Part shown: in pieces, positions 1-10,024 of the stretch
Layout of the letters: every line of letters begins with the position of its first letter
How positions within the stretch are numbered: position 1 is the first letter of the stretch
Source: Phosphoribacter sp037045055
GTDB lineage: Bacteria; Actinomycetota; Actinomycetes; Actinomycetales; Dermatophilaceae
Direction: 5' to 3'
Assembly (NCBI GenBank): GCA_037045055.1
Contig: JBAOHJ010000003.1
Coordinates: forward strand, 930,001-994,000
Length of the DNA stretch: 64,000 bases
Notes under the pieces: generated by a model
The model's input: only the letters and a program-made list of their open reading frames with translations
Told to the model about the DNA's origin: nothing
Databases searched by the model: none
Translations under genes and position numbers: made by a program

Positions 1-1
1 G

Positions 2-451
2 CTCGACGTCGACCTGCGCCGCGACGAGCCCTACTTGGCCTACGCGCAGCTGTTCGGCGCGGGCGGTCCGGGCCGGGTGGTGACCCGGGCCGAGGGGGAC
101 GCGCAGGCCCGCCTGGAGGTGCTGGCCGAGCAGGTCGACGTGAGCCTGGACCTCGCGGACGCCTGTCTGGACCGGTACGCCGCGCTGCCCCGGGGGCCGA
201 TCTCGGTGCGGCTGCCCAAGGTGGTGCGCGTGCCCGAGGGGCAGTGGTATGCCGCCACCGAGACGCCGCTGGGCATGACCGGGTGCCTGCTGGTGTCCAC
301 CGGCGGGGTCACCCCGTGGCGGCTGAAGCTGCGCACCCCGTCCTTCGCCACCGTCGGCGTCCTCACCGACGTCCTGCCGGGCACCCGCCTGTCCGACCTG
401 GTCACCGTGCTGGCGTCCCTGCCGTTCGTCATCGGGGACGTCGAGCGGTGA
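2..451 (+). CDS. nuoD: NADH-quinone oxidoreductase subunit D, 3' part
   Basis: Only the last 149 codons lie in the window; the frame is open from the left edge. The product is the C-terminal half of the 49-kDa subunit of respiratory complex I, which with NuoB forms the quinone-binding pocket on the cytoplasmic arm. The family's end is recognisable: PRGPISVRLPKVVRVPEG, then YAATETPLG, VSTGGVTPWRLKLRTPS and the closing LASLPFVIGDVER. The next gene is a lipoprotein instead of nuoE, so this may be a second or truncated nuo locus of the NuoD2 kind (inference). The stop overlaps the next gene's GTG. Confidence 0.85.
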   Translation, partial: LDVDLRRDEPYLAYAQLFGAGGPGRVVTRAEGDAQARLEVLAEQVDVSLDLADACLDRYAALPRGPISVRLPKVVRVPEGQWYAATETPLGMTGCLLVSTGGVTPWRLKLRTPSFATVGVLTDVLPGTRLSDLVTVLASLPFVIGDVER

Positions 452-993
452 GCCGGCCGGCCGGCGCACGTCGCCTGGGCATCGCCCTGACGCTGGTCGG
501 CACACTCACCGCGGGCTGCGGCTCCGATGGCGGCACCGGGGCCACCTCGACGCCCGCCGGCACGAGCGCCCGACCCGCCCCGACCACCCTGGCCAAGGCC
601 TCCGGCAAGGCGAGCACGTCCAAGGGCACCGCCCCCCCGACGACGAGCACCCTGGGGCCCTTCCCCCCGGTGCTGCGCACCTCGCCCGCGGGCGTCGACG
701 CCGGGGCGATCCACTCGCTGGCCGACCTGCCGGCGGCCTTCCAGTGCCCGGCCAAGCCGGCACCGATCACCCTGCCGGCCGCGTCGGGCTCCCCCGCCGC
801 CGTGGTCTGCCAGAGCAAGCTCGCCGCGGGCGAAGCCCTCTACCTCTGGTACGTCGACTCCCCCGACGCCCGCTACCTCGCCCTCACGGCGGCCCTCGCC
901 AAGGCGAAGTACGTCCGCGGCGGGGCCACCTGGGTCGCCGGAGGCACCCTCGACGCGGGCATGGGCCAGGTCGGCGGAGACGTCTACAAGTGA
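448..993 (+). CDS. Putative lipoprotein, unknown function
   Basis: 181 aa. The GTG start overlaps the nuoD stop (GTGA). The N-terminus is a lipoprotein signal: basic SRPAGARR, a hydrophobic stretch GIALTLVGTL and lipobox LTAG-C near residue 24. A Thr/Ala/Pro/Ser-rich linker follows to about residue 75, then a small compact domain with several Tyr and two Cys (FQCPAK, VVCQSK). It is predicted to be exported and lipid-anchored on the outer face of the membrane. I do not recognise the family. Translational coupling suggests co-expression with nuoD, but a role in complex I is not shown. Confidence 0.7.
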   Translation: MSRPAGARRLGIALTLVGTLTAGCGSDGGTGATSTPAGTSARPAPTTLAKASGKASTSKGTAPPTTSTLGPFPPVLRTSPAGVDAGAIHSLADLPAAFQCPAKPAPITLPAASGSPAAVVCQSKLAAGEALYLWYVDSPDARYLALTAALAKAKYVRGGATWVAGGTLDAGMGQVGGDVYK

Positions 994-1084
994 GCCGTGC
1001 CGGGCCCTGGGTGATCCGCCGGTCAGGGACGGCTCAGGGGGAGCCCCGATGGTCTGCGCCAGGTCGACTCCGCAGGATAGGCGT

Positions 1085-1804
1085 ATGAGCAGCTCGCAGG
1101 TCGGCCCGACGAGCAACGACCCAGCGCAGGTCGGCCCGACGAGCAACGACCCACCGCAGGTCGGCCCGACGAGCAACGACCCACCGCAGGACGCCCCCGT
1201 CTGGCCGGTCCCGGCCGACTCGTCCGGGCCGATGCCCGCCTCCCCGTCCGCGCCGATGCCCGCCTCCGCGTCCGCGCCGATGCCCGACGCCCCCACTACC
1301 TCGGCCCCGTCCGACGCGCCTGCGCCTATCCCGGCGGCGGGCATCGCCAGACCGGCCGGCACGGCCCCCTCGGTCGGCAGCGCCGGGCAGCGCACCTGGA
1401 CGGTGTTCAGTCAGACCGTGTGGGACGGGACCTGGCTGGTCCCCCAACGACTGGTCGTCTCGGTGGCCTGTGGCGAGGTGCGGTTGGACCTGCGCCAGGC
1501 ACAGTTCGCCGCCACGGAGACCGAGATCGAGGTCCTCGGGCTGATGGGCGAGGTGAAGATCGTCGTGCCGGAGACCCATCGGGTCGAATGCCGCGGCTCG
1601 GCGATCCTCGGCGAGTTCCGAGCCAAGGAATCCGGTGCACCCGAGCCGGCCGCTGCCGAGGCGCCCGTGCTCTGGGTGACCGGATCGATGGCTTTGGGTG
1701 AGGTCACGGTGTACCGCACCGACGCGGCGCCCGGCGAGGGCGCCTTCGGCGTCGACGGGATGCGTGGCTGGCGCCATCGTCGACGGCTGCGCGGAGCCAG
1801 CTGA
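1085..1804 (+). CDS. LiaF-like C-terminal domain protein with repetitive Pro-rich N-terminus
   Basis: 239 aa from the ATG preceded by AGGA. Residues 1-100 are low complexity: three copies of QVGPTSNDP followed by PMPAS/SAPMP repeats. From about residue 105 the sequence (WDGTWLVPQRLVVSVACGEVRLDL, then LMGEVKIVVPETHRVECRGSAILGEF) matches the beta-helical C-terminal domain of LiaF/YvqF cell-envelope stress proteins, in which charged repeats alternate with GxVxL strands. Canonical LiaF has four N-terminal membrane helices; none is visible here, so this is probably a soluble relative. It stands alone, with no LiaRS pair nearby. The domain call is firm, the function is not. Confidence 0.65.
   Translation: MSSSQVGPTSNDPAQVGPTSNDPPQVGPTSNDPPQDAPVWPVPADSSGPMPASPSAPMPASASAPMPDAPTTSAPSDAPAPIPAAGIARPAGTAPSVGSAGQRTWTVFSQTVWDGTWLVPQRLVVSVACGEVRLDLRQAQFAATETEIEVLGLMGEVKIVVPETHRVECRGSAILGEFRAKESGAPEPAAAEAPVLWVTGSMALGEVTVYRTDAAPGEGAFGVDGMRGWRHRRRLRGAS
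1097..1186 (+). repeat. In-frame 30-bp coding repeat, three copies
   Basis: Three head-to-tail 30-bp units start at 1097, 1127 and 1157, and a partial fourth starts at 1187. Each encodes QVGPTSNDPA or QVGPTSNDPP. The copies are nearly identical at DNA level, which indicates recent slippage or unequal exchange. A second run of 24-bp units (PMPASPSA-like) follows at about 1230-1290. Confidence 0.85.
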
Positions 1805-1831
1805 CGCTCGGCACGGCCGCAACCCCGCACC

Positions 1832-2131
1832 GGTCGAGTTCGGGACGCGCCCGAGCCCCCGAGGCGGACCGCAAAGCCGCACCGGTCGAGTTCGGGACCC
1901 CAACCCCGCAACGGTCGAGTTCGGGACGCGCCCGAGCCCCCGGCACGGACCGCAACGCCGCACCGGTCGAGTTCGGGACGCGCCCGAGCCCCCGAGGCGG
2001 ACCGCAACCCCGCACCGGTCGAGTTCGGGACGCCCCTGAGCCCCCGGCACGGACCGCAACGCCGCACCGGTCGAGTTCGGGACGCGCGAGCCCCCGGGGT
2101 GGACCAACGCCGCACTGGTCGAGTTCGGGAC
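1832..2131. repeat. 52-bp minisatellite between convergent genes, seven copies
   Basis: The core GGTCGAGTTCGGGAC begins at 1832, 1884, 1913, 1965, 2017, 2069 and 2117 (one or two end copies vary in flank), so periods are 52, 29, 52, 52, 52 and 48. Between cores runs a GC-rich filler (CGCGCCCGAGCCCCC, then a GGACCGCAAC-type stretch). The array fills the 332 bp between the stop codons of two convergent genes. 52 is not a multiple of three, so the frame shifts at every unit and the array is non-coding. It is not a CRISPR array: the filler is itself repeated and there are no unique spacers. Confidence 0.85.
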
Positions 2132-2136
2132 GCGCG

Positions 2137-2619
2137 CTAGTCGGCGGGGTCGGCACCCGTCGACCGGCCGGCGCGCTCGTCGTCGTCCAGCCGGCACATC
2201 CGCTGCACCAGCATCCCGCTGACCACGAGGAGCACCCCCGCGGCGGCGAGCGCGAGCAGCGGCCACAGCCTGGACCGCTGCGAGTCCACGTCGAGGTCGG
2301 GCACGAGCAGCAGCGCCTGCGCGGCATACCAGCCGACCAGCCCGGCACCGCTCAACGCGGCGGCCTGGGCCAGTACGAGCGTGCGCGCGGCCCGCAGCGG
2401 GCTCATCCGCGCCGTGGGGCGACCGGCCCGCAGCCGGCGCACCGGCAACCCGGCAGCGTAGACCCCGGCGGCCATGACCACGAGCAGCAGCACGCCGGCC
2501 CAGCCGGGGGACGGCAACGCCGAGGCACCCCCGGCGGCCCGCAGCAGGCCGTAACCGCCCGCGCCGATGACCAACGCGGTGCCCACGAGGTGGCGGGCCC
2601 GCACCCCCTCGCGAGTCAC
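2137..2619 (-). CDS. DUF3180 membrane protein
   Basis: 160 aa. The GTG at 2619 overlaps the folBK stop as GTGA. Four hydrophobic segments are visible: VGTALVIGAGGYGLLRA, WAGVLLLVVMAAGVYAAG, TLVLAQAAALSGAGLVGWYAAQALL and LWPLLALAAAGVLLVVSGML, followed by an acidic tail. The length and the place directly after folK match the actinobacterial DUF3180 family (Rv3605c in M. tuberculosis). The function is unknown. It is the last gene of the fol operon and runs into the minisatellite. Confidence 0.8.
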   Translation of the reverse strand: MTREGVRARHLVGTALVIGAGGYGLLRAAGGASALPSPGWAGVLLLVVMAAGVYAAGLPVRRLRAGRPTARMSPLRAARTLVLAQAAALSGAGLVGWYAAQALLLVPDLDVDSQRSRLWPLLALAAAGVLLVVSGMLVQRMCRLDDDERAGRSTGADPAD

Positions 2620-3509
2620 CACGACGGCTCCCACGGCGGTCCGGGCCGCACGCCGCCGACGTCCAGCCGCGCGAGGGCCTGGGCCACGGTCAGCACCGGG
2701 TCGCTGGCCGCCGGCCCGACCCGCACCGGGGCGTCCGGCGCGAGCCGCGCCCAGGGCGCCAGGACGAACGCGCGCTGCGTAGCTCTCGGGTGCGGCACCT
2801 GCAGGTGAGGACCGTCGTGCAGGATCTCGTCGTCCTCGCCAGGGCGACCGTACTGGACGAGGTCCAGGTCGAGTGTCCTTGCGGCCCAACGAGTCTCGCG
2901 GGTGCGCCCGTGCGCCGCCTCGACCGCGTGCAGGGCTCGCAGCAGGGCCTTGGGGGCTCGGGTGGTGCGGGCCAGCAGGACGGCATTGAGGTATGCCGGT
3001 TGGTCCGGACCCCCGACCGGGTCGGTCTCGACCAGCGGCGACACCGCCGTGATCGTCACGCCCGGGATCGCCGCGACGTCGGCCACGGCGGCGCTCAGTG
3101 TGGTGACCCGGTCGCCGAGATTGGCCCCGAGCGCGACGACGACGGGCACTGCGCGCTCCCGGCGGATGGTCACCGAGACGTCCTCGAACGGCACCCCGAC
3201 CGGCGCCCGGGGCTTGTGCACGCACACCTGCACTGCCCGCACCCGCGGATCGGCCGACACGTCGCCGGCGATCAGCTCGGCCAGCCGCTCGATGAGGTCG
3301 ACCGGCTCGCCCTCGATCCGGGCGAGCACGGCGGAGGCCACCGCCGCGTAGTCCACGGTGTCGGCCAGGGCGTCGCTGACCCCCGCCCGGGCCAGGTCGA
3401 GCTCGATGGCGACGTCCACGACGAACTCCTGCCCGTCGAGGCGCTCGTGGGCAAGCACCCCGTGACGGCCCCGTCCGCGGACGCCGTCCACGCGGATGAC
3501 GTCGCTCAT
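2616..3509 (-). CDS. folBK: Fused dihydroneopterin aldolase / HPPK (FolB-FolK)
   Basis: 297 aa carrying two consecutive steps of folate synthesis. Residues 1-118 are FolB, which cleaves 7,8-dihydroneopterin to 6-hydroxymethyl-7,8-dihydropterin plus glycolaldehyde; Glu22, Tyr54 (TVDYAAV) and Lys99 (VHKPRAPV) occupy the expected catalytic positions. Residues 123-297 are FolK, which pyrophosphorylates that product with ATP; ALGANLGDR, ETDPVGGPDQPAYLN and RTLDLDLVQYG are its signatures. The genes are separate in M. tuberculosis (Rv3607c, Rv3606c); here no stop or new start intervenes, so the product should be bifunctional. The ATG overlaps the folP stop. Confidence 0.92.
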   Translation of the reverse strand: MSDVIRVDGVRGRGRHGVLAHERLDGQEFVVDVAIELDLARAGVSDALADTVDYAAVASAVLARIEGEPVDLIERLAELIAGDVSADPRVRAVQVCVHKPRAPVGVPFEDVSVTIRRERAVPVVVALGANLGDRVTTLSAAVADVAAIPGVTITAVSPLVETDPVGGPDQPAYLNAVLLARTTRAPKALLRALHAVEAAHGRTRETRWAARTLDLDLVQYGRPGEDDEILHDGPHLQVPHPRATQRAFVLAPWARLAPDAPVRVGPAASDPVLTVAQALARLDVGGVRPGPPWEPSW

Positions 3510-4462
3510 GCCCCGCTCTCCGACCCCGTCCCGCAGGACCCTGGCCCGCGGGACCCCGTCGCGGTCCCCGCCGACGGCGTCGCCCCGGCGGTCGCGGGCC
3601 TGGGACCGGCCGCTCGGGCGCGCGCCAGCGCCTCGAGGACCTCCAGGGCGCGCCTCGTCGAGACCACCTCGTGCACGCGCACCGCCCACACCCCCGCCGC
3701 TGCGCAGACCACGCTGGTCGCGGCGGTGGCGGCGTCGCGCTCGGCGGGCGGTCGCGGCGTCTGCTGCGGGCCACGGCCCAGCCGGCCGAGGAAGGCCTTG
3801 CGTGAGGCGCCGACGAGCACCGGATGCCCCAGCGCCAGCAGCGCGCCCAGATCCGCCAGCAGCGCCCAGTTGTGCTCGGCGGTCTTGGCGAACCCGAGCC
3901 CCGGGTCGAGGATCAGGCGCCCGGGCGACACCCCGGCGGCGAGGATGGCGTCGCGTCGGGCGGCCAGCTCGCGGCATACCTGCGCGACCACGTCGTCGTA
4001 GACCGCCCGCACCTGCATGTCGACGCTGTGCCCTCGCCAGTGCATCGCGACGTACGGCACCGCCCGAGCGGCGACCAGGGGCAGCATCCGCTCGTCCGCC
4101 AGCCCGCCGCTGACGTCGTTGACCATGGCCGCCCCGAGATCTAGGGCGGCGGCGGCGACCTGGGCGCGCATGGTGTCCACGGACACCGGTATGCCGTCCC
4201 CGGCCAGCGCTTCGACCACCGGCAGGACCCGGCGCAGCTCCTCGTCGACCCCGGGGCGCCGCGCCCCGGGGCGGGTGGACTCCCCGCCCACGTCGAGCAG
4301 GTCGGCACCGCCCGCGACGAGCGCCCGGCCGTGCGCCACCGCGGCGGCCGGCTCGAACCACGCGCCGCCGTCGCTGAACGAGTCGGGCGTGACGTTGACG
4401 ACGCCCATGACCAGGGTGCGGGAGCGATCCCCGATCGGGTCGGCCACCGTCGCCGAGGTCAC
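3506..4462 (-). CDS. folP: Dihydropteroate synthase
   Basis: 318 aa, GTG start with GAGGG five bases upstream. It condenses 6-hydroxymethyl-dihydropterin pyrophosphate with p-aminobenzoate and is the target of sulfonamides. Family motifs are in order: VMGVVNVTPDSFSDGG, LDVGGESTRPGA, VNDVSGG, DPGLGFAKTAEHN and GASRKAFLG. The C-terminal 30 residues (RPATAGATPSAGTATG) form a low-complexity tail beyond the TIM barrel. The gene lies 18 bp after folE and overlaps folBK by 4 bp, so translation is probably coupled. Confidence 0.95.
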   Translation of the reverse strand: MTSATVADPIGDRSRTLVMGVVNVTPDSFSDGGAWFEPAAAVAHGRALVAGGADLLDVGGESTRPGARRPGVDEELRRVLPVVEALAGDGIPVSVDTMRAQVAAAALDLGAAMVNDVSGGLADERMLPLVAARAVPYVAMHWRGHSVDMQVRAVYDDVVAQVCRELAARRDAILAAGVSPGRLILDPGLGFAKTAEHNWALLADLGALLALGHPVLVGASRKAFLGRLGRGPQQTPRPPAERDAATAATSVVCAAAGVWAVRVHEVVSTRRALEVLEALARARAAGPRPATAGATPSAGTATGSRGPGSCGTGSESGA

Positions 4463-4480
4463 CAGGCCCTCACCGCCGGG

Positions 4481-5053
4481 TCATCGTTTGCCGCCGAGCA
4501 GCAGGGCCATGGCCTCGGCCCGGGTCGCCGGCGAGCGCAGTTGCCCGCGCACCGCGGAGGTGATGGTGCGCGAGCCGGGCTTCCTCGCCCCGCGCATCGA
4601 CATGCACAGGTGCTCGGCCTCGACGACGACGATGACCCCCTGCACCCGCAGATGGTCCACGAGGGCATCGGCCACCTGGGTGGTCAGCCGCTCCTGCACC
4701 TGGGGTCGCTTGGCGAACACGTCCACCAGCCGGGCGATCTTCGACAGGCCGGTGACCTTGCCGTCCTTGGCCGGGATGTAGCCCACGTGGGCGACCCCGT
4801 GGAAGGGCACGAGGTGGTGCTCGCAGGTGCTGTAGACCTCGATGTCGCGGACGATGATCATCTCGTCGTGGTCGATGTCGAAGGTCGTCGCCAGCAGGGT
4901 CGCCGGGTCCTGGTCGAGCCCGGCGAACATCTCCATGTAGGCCCGGGCCACCCGGGCCGGGGTGTCGCGCAACCCCTCGCGGTCGGGGTCTTCGCCGACG
5001 GCGGCGAGCAGCTCGCGCACCGCCGCGGCCAGGCGGTGCTGGTCGACCGGCAT
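4481..5053 (-). CDS. folE: GTP cyclohydrolase I
   Basis: 190 aa from the ATG at 5053 (MPVDQHRLAAAV); a longer in-frame extension upstream would run into ftsH and lacks family similarity. It opens GTP to 7,8-dihydroneopterin triphosphate, the first step of folate synthesis. Visible marks are EGLRDTPARVARAY, the zinc and active-site stretch STCEHHLVPFHG, GYIPAKDGKVTGLSKIARLV and the closing EAEHLCMSMRG. It follows ftsH by 4 bp. Confidence 0.95.
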   Translation of the reverse strand: MPVDQHRLAAAVRELLAAVGEDPDREGLRDTPARVARAYMEMFAGLDQDPATLLATTFDIDHDEMIIVRDIEVYSTCEHHLVPFHGVAHVGYIPAKDGKVTGLSKIARLVDVFAKRPQVQERLTTQVADALVDHLRVQGVIVVVEAEHLCMSMRGARKPGSRTITSAVRGQLRSPATRAEAMALLLGGKR

Positions 5054-5057
5054 ACCG

Positions 5058-7097
<2,040 letters not shown>

Positions 7098-7252
7098 AGG
7101 TCTGCGGGGCACGGGCCCCAACCTCCTGGGGGTGGGTCGTCGGGCCGGCACTGCAGTAGGCCGGGCGTAGGCATTCTCGCAGGTCAACGACCGGCATACC
7201 GGCGATGTTCCACGGCCGACGCGGCGCGGTCAGACGGGGCGCTGTGCGCCGC

Positions 7253-7804
7253 TCAGGAGTACACCGCCGGGTCGAGCGTGCCGATGCAACGCAGGTTGCG
7301 GTAGCGCTCGGCGTAGTCCAGGCCGTAACCGACGACGAACTCGTTGGGGATGTCGAAGCCGACGTACTTGACGTCGATCTGCACCTTCGCCGCCTCCGGC
7401 TTGCGCAACAGCGCGCAGATCTGCAGCGAAGCGGGCCGGCGGGTGGCGAGGTTGGCCATGATCCACGACAGGGTGAGCCCGGAGTCGACGATGTCCTCGA
7501 CGACGAGCACGTGCTTGCCCCCGATGTCGGTGTCCAGGTCCTTCATGATCCGCACCACGCCCGAGGACTTCGTGCCCGAGCCGTACGACGACACCGCCAT
7601 CCAGTCCATCGGCGCGGAGAACGGCAGCGCCCGCATGAGGTCGGACATCACCAGCACGGCGCCCTTGAGCACGCCGACGAGCAGCAGGTCCTGGCCGTGG
7701 TAGTCCCGCGCGATCTGGGTGGCCAGCTCGTCGAGCCGGGCGAGGATCTGCTCCTCGGTCAGCAGGACCTGCCGCAGGTGGGCGCCGACGTCGGCTGCGT
7801 CCAC
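7253..7804 (-). CDS. hpt: Hypoxanthine phosphoribosyltransferase
   Basis: 183 aa. I chose the GTG at 7804 (MDAADVGAHL) because GAAGGAG sits eight bases upstream and the protein then starts like other Hpt enzymes; longer GTG options lie at 7840 and 7870. It transfers the phosphoribosyl group of PRPP to hypoxanthine or guanine for purine salvage. The PRPP-binding loop VLVVEDIVDSGLTL is intact, with VGVLKGAVLVMSDLMRAL upstream and VKYVGFDIPNEFVVGYGLDYAE near the end. It lies between tilS and ftsH, as in M. tuberculosis. Confidence 0.94.
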   Translation of the reverse strand: MDAADVGAHLRQVLLTEEQILARLDELATQIARDYHGQDLLLVGVLKGAVLVMSDLMRALPFSAPMDWMAVSSYGSGTKSSGVVRIMKDLDTDIGGKHVLVVEDIVDSGLTLSWIMANLATRRPASLQICALLRKPEAAKVQIDVKYVGFDIPNEFVVGYGLDYAERYRNLRCIGTLDPAVYS

Positions 7805-7903
7805 GGGGTCGACTCCTTCGGGGCCACGGGCGTCGGTCACCCCGGAGACTATCGCCTCGCCCGAGCCCACCGACCGGGCCGGTCGACAGGGCTGTCGACG
7901 GGA

Positions 7904-8896
7904 CTACCGCGCCGGGCGGGTGTCCTCGGACCGACCGCGGCGCCACCGCAGCGTCCCGTCCACCCGGCGGGCCAGCACCGGCCCGGGCAGGTGCACCGGC
8001 CCCTGGCCGTGCCAGTCCACCACCAGGGCGTCGAGCGCGGCGACGTGGGTGGCCCGCAGGCGCCCGGGGCTCGCCCCGGCGGCGACCGCGAGGCGGCGCA
8101 GGACCCGGCGGCGCAACGCGGGCGGAAGGTCGGCGAGCCGGGCCACGTCCGGCGGGTCACCCACGGACCGGTATGCCGTGTCGGCCAGCTCGTCGAGCAG
8201 GTCGGCGTCCTGGCGCAGCAGGTCGGCGCTGCGGGCCAGCGCGGCGACCACGCCGGGGCCGAGGTCGCGCTCCAGGTCGACCAGGGCCTGGCGGGCCCGC
8301 ACCCGGGTGTAGGCGCGGTCGGCGTTGTGGGGGTCGACCCAGGGGATCAGCCCCTGCGCGGCGCACGCGGCCTCGGTCTGGGCCCGGGTCAGCCCGAGGA
8401 AGGGGCGGGCCACCCGGGCCCGGCGCGACGGCATCCCAGCCAGGGAGCGCGCCCCGGAGCCGCGCACCAGACCCAGCAGCACCTGCTCGGCCTGGTCGTC
8501 GCGGGTGTGCCCCAGCAGGAGCACACCGGCGCCGAGCCGCTGCGCCACGGCGTCGAGGGCGGCGTGGCGCGCGGCCCGGGCGTCGGCCTCGGGGCCGTCG
8601 CAGGTGGCCACCACCCGGGCCGCGACGACCTCGACCGGACGCAGCCCGAGGTCCAGGCAGACCTGCCCGGCCGCCCGGGACACCGCGTCGGACCCGGGCT
8701 GCAGGCCGTGGTCGACGACGACGGCGCCGGCGCGCAGACCGGCGCGCGGGGCTACGAAGGCCAGGGCCGCGGCCAGCGCCGAGGAGTCCGCTCCCCCGCT
8801 GCAGGCGGCCAGGACCAAGGTGTCGGCGGGCAGGTCGGCCAGCGCCGCCCGCAGCGCGCGGCGGGTGGCCGCGACGGCGGGGGCGGGCCCGGGCAC
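7904..8896 (-). CDS. tilS: tRNA(Ile)-lysidine synthetase
   Basis: 330 aa from the GTG whose G is the last base of the upstream TAG. It adenylates and lysinylates the wobble C34 of tRNA-Ile(CAU), so that AUA is read. That matters here because the iterated octamer places ATA codons in genes. The PP-loop SGGADSSALAAAL starts near residue 34; VVVDHGLQPGSD and LLGHTRDDQAEQVLLGLVRG follow; the C-terminal third carries the arginine-rich RRRVLRRLAVAAGA region of actinobacterial TilS. The chain is shorter than the E. coli enzyme, as usual in Actinobacteria. Confidence 0.92.
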   Translation of the reverse strand: MPGPAPAVAATRRALRAALADLPADTLVLAACSGGADSSALAAALAFVAPRAGLRAGAVVVDHGLQPGSDAVSRAAGQVCLDLGLRPVEVVAARVVATCDGPEADARAARHAALDAVAQRLGAGVLLLGHTRDDQAEQVLLGLVRGSGARSLAGMPSRRARVARPFLGLTRAQTEAACAAQGLIPWVDPHNADRAYTRVRARQALVDLERDLGPGVVAALARSADLLRQDADLLDELADTAYRSVGDPPDVARLADLPPALRRRVLRRLAVAAGASPGRLRATHVAALDALVVDWHGQGPVHLPGPVLARRVDGTLRWRRGRSEDTRPAR

Positions 8897-10011
8897 TAGC
8901 CGTGCACGCGCCGGACCCACAGCTGCGGGTCGGCCAGCTCGGCCGAGGTGGGCAGGGTCTGCGGCGAGGTCCACACCGCGTTGAACCCGTCCACGCCGAC
9001 CCGGGCCACGACGGCCCGGACGAACACCGCGCCGTCCTGGTACTGGCGCATCTTGGCCTCCAGCCCGAGCAGCCGCCGGATCATCCGGTCGAACTGGCCC
9101 AGCCCGGCGCGGCGCGTGGTGAACCGCTCGCGGATGTGGGAGACGGTGGGGATGATCGCCGGACCGACGTCGTCCATGACGACGTCGGCGTGCCCCTCCA
9201 GCAGCGACATCACCGCGGTGAGCTCGGCGACCTTGGCCTTCTGCTCGGGGGTGAGCAACGCCTCGGCCAGCCCGCTGCTGCCCGGCGCCATCACCTCCGG
9301 CAGTCGCCCGACGATCTGACGCAGCCGATCGGCCAGCTCGGCAGGTGTCGGCGCGAGGTCCAGGGACAGCTCCCGGCTGGCGCTGACCATGTGCTCACGA
9401 AGCCACGGGACCGCCGTGAATTGCACCCGGTGGGTCTCCTCGTGCATGGCCACCCACAGCCGGAAGTCGCCGGGGTCGACCCCCATCTCGCGCTCGGCCT
9501 GGACGATGTTCGGGGCGACCAGCAGCAGGCGGGGGGAGCCGGTGGGTGCCAGGTCGTACTGCCCGAGGATCTTGCTCGACATGAAGGCCAGCAGGGCGCC
9601 CATCTCGGCGCCGGTGACCTTGCCGCCGATGGCCGTCACCGCCGAGGGGGCGGTGGCGGTGGCGCCGGCCTGGATCTTCGCCACGACCGGGTCCAGCAGC
9701 GCCCGCATCGAGTCGACGTTCGCGGCGGCCCACCCGGGCCGGTCCACGACCAGCACGGGGGCGGACCCCGCCGGGGACGCCATGCGGGAGGTCTGCGCGA
9801 CCGGCGACACGGCGCGCCGGGCCGCGGCCCGCAGCGAGGCGACCACCTCTGCGGCGTCCTGGGCGCTGACCCGAGGACCGGCACCGACCAGGCGCCGCGC
9901 GGTGGTCGTCGCGAAGTCCCAGTCGACGAGCACGGGGTATGCCGCGCCGGCGCCGGGGCGCGGTGCGGCGGCGTCCCCGTCACCCGCGGGCAGGGGTGGC
10001 GAATCGGTCAC
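8896..10011 (-). CDS. Zinc-dependent metalloprotease, DUF2342 family
   Basis: 371 aa from the GTG with GGGGAG five bases upstream. The zinc-binding helix HEETHRVQF (HExxH) lies mid-protein, and LLEGHADVVMDD downstream supplies further ligands. Annotation pipelines call this family 'zinc-dependent metalloprotease' or 'coenzyme F420 biosynthesis associated'; M. tuberculosis Rv3626c is the equivalent at this place. No signal peptide is seen, so it is probably cytoplasmic, and its substrate is not known. It overlaps tilS by one base and follows dacB by 13 bp, which implies one transcript. Confidence 0.85.
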   Translation of the reverse strand: MTDSPPLPAGDGDAAAPRPGAGAAYPVLVDWDFATTTARRLVGAGPRVSAQDAAEVVASLRAAARRAVSPVAQTSRMASPAGSAPVLVVDRPGWAAANVDSMRALLDPVVAKIQAGATATAPSAVTAIGGKVTGAEMGALLAFMSSKILGQYDLAPTGSPRLLLVAPNIVQAEREMGVDPGDFRLWVAMHEETHRVQFTAVPWLREHMVSASRELSLDLAPTPAELADRLRQIVGRLPEVMAPGSSGLAEALLTPEQKAKVAELTAVMSLLEGHADVVMDDVGPAIIPTVSHIRERFTTRRAGLGQFDRMIRRLLGLEAKMRQYQDGAVFVRAVVARVGVDGFNAVWTSPQTLPTSAELADPQLWVRRVHG

Positions 10012-10024
10012 TGGGCTCCCCTCG

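Noticed and set aside
1832..2131. Minisatellite considered as a CRISPR array
   Set aside because: The parts between cores are themselves repeated, no unique spacers exist, and no cas gene is in the window.
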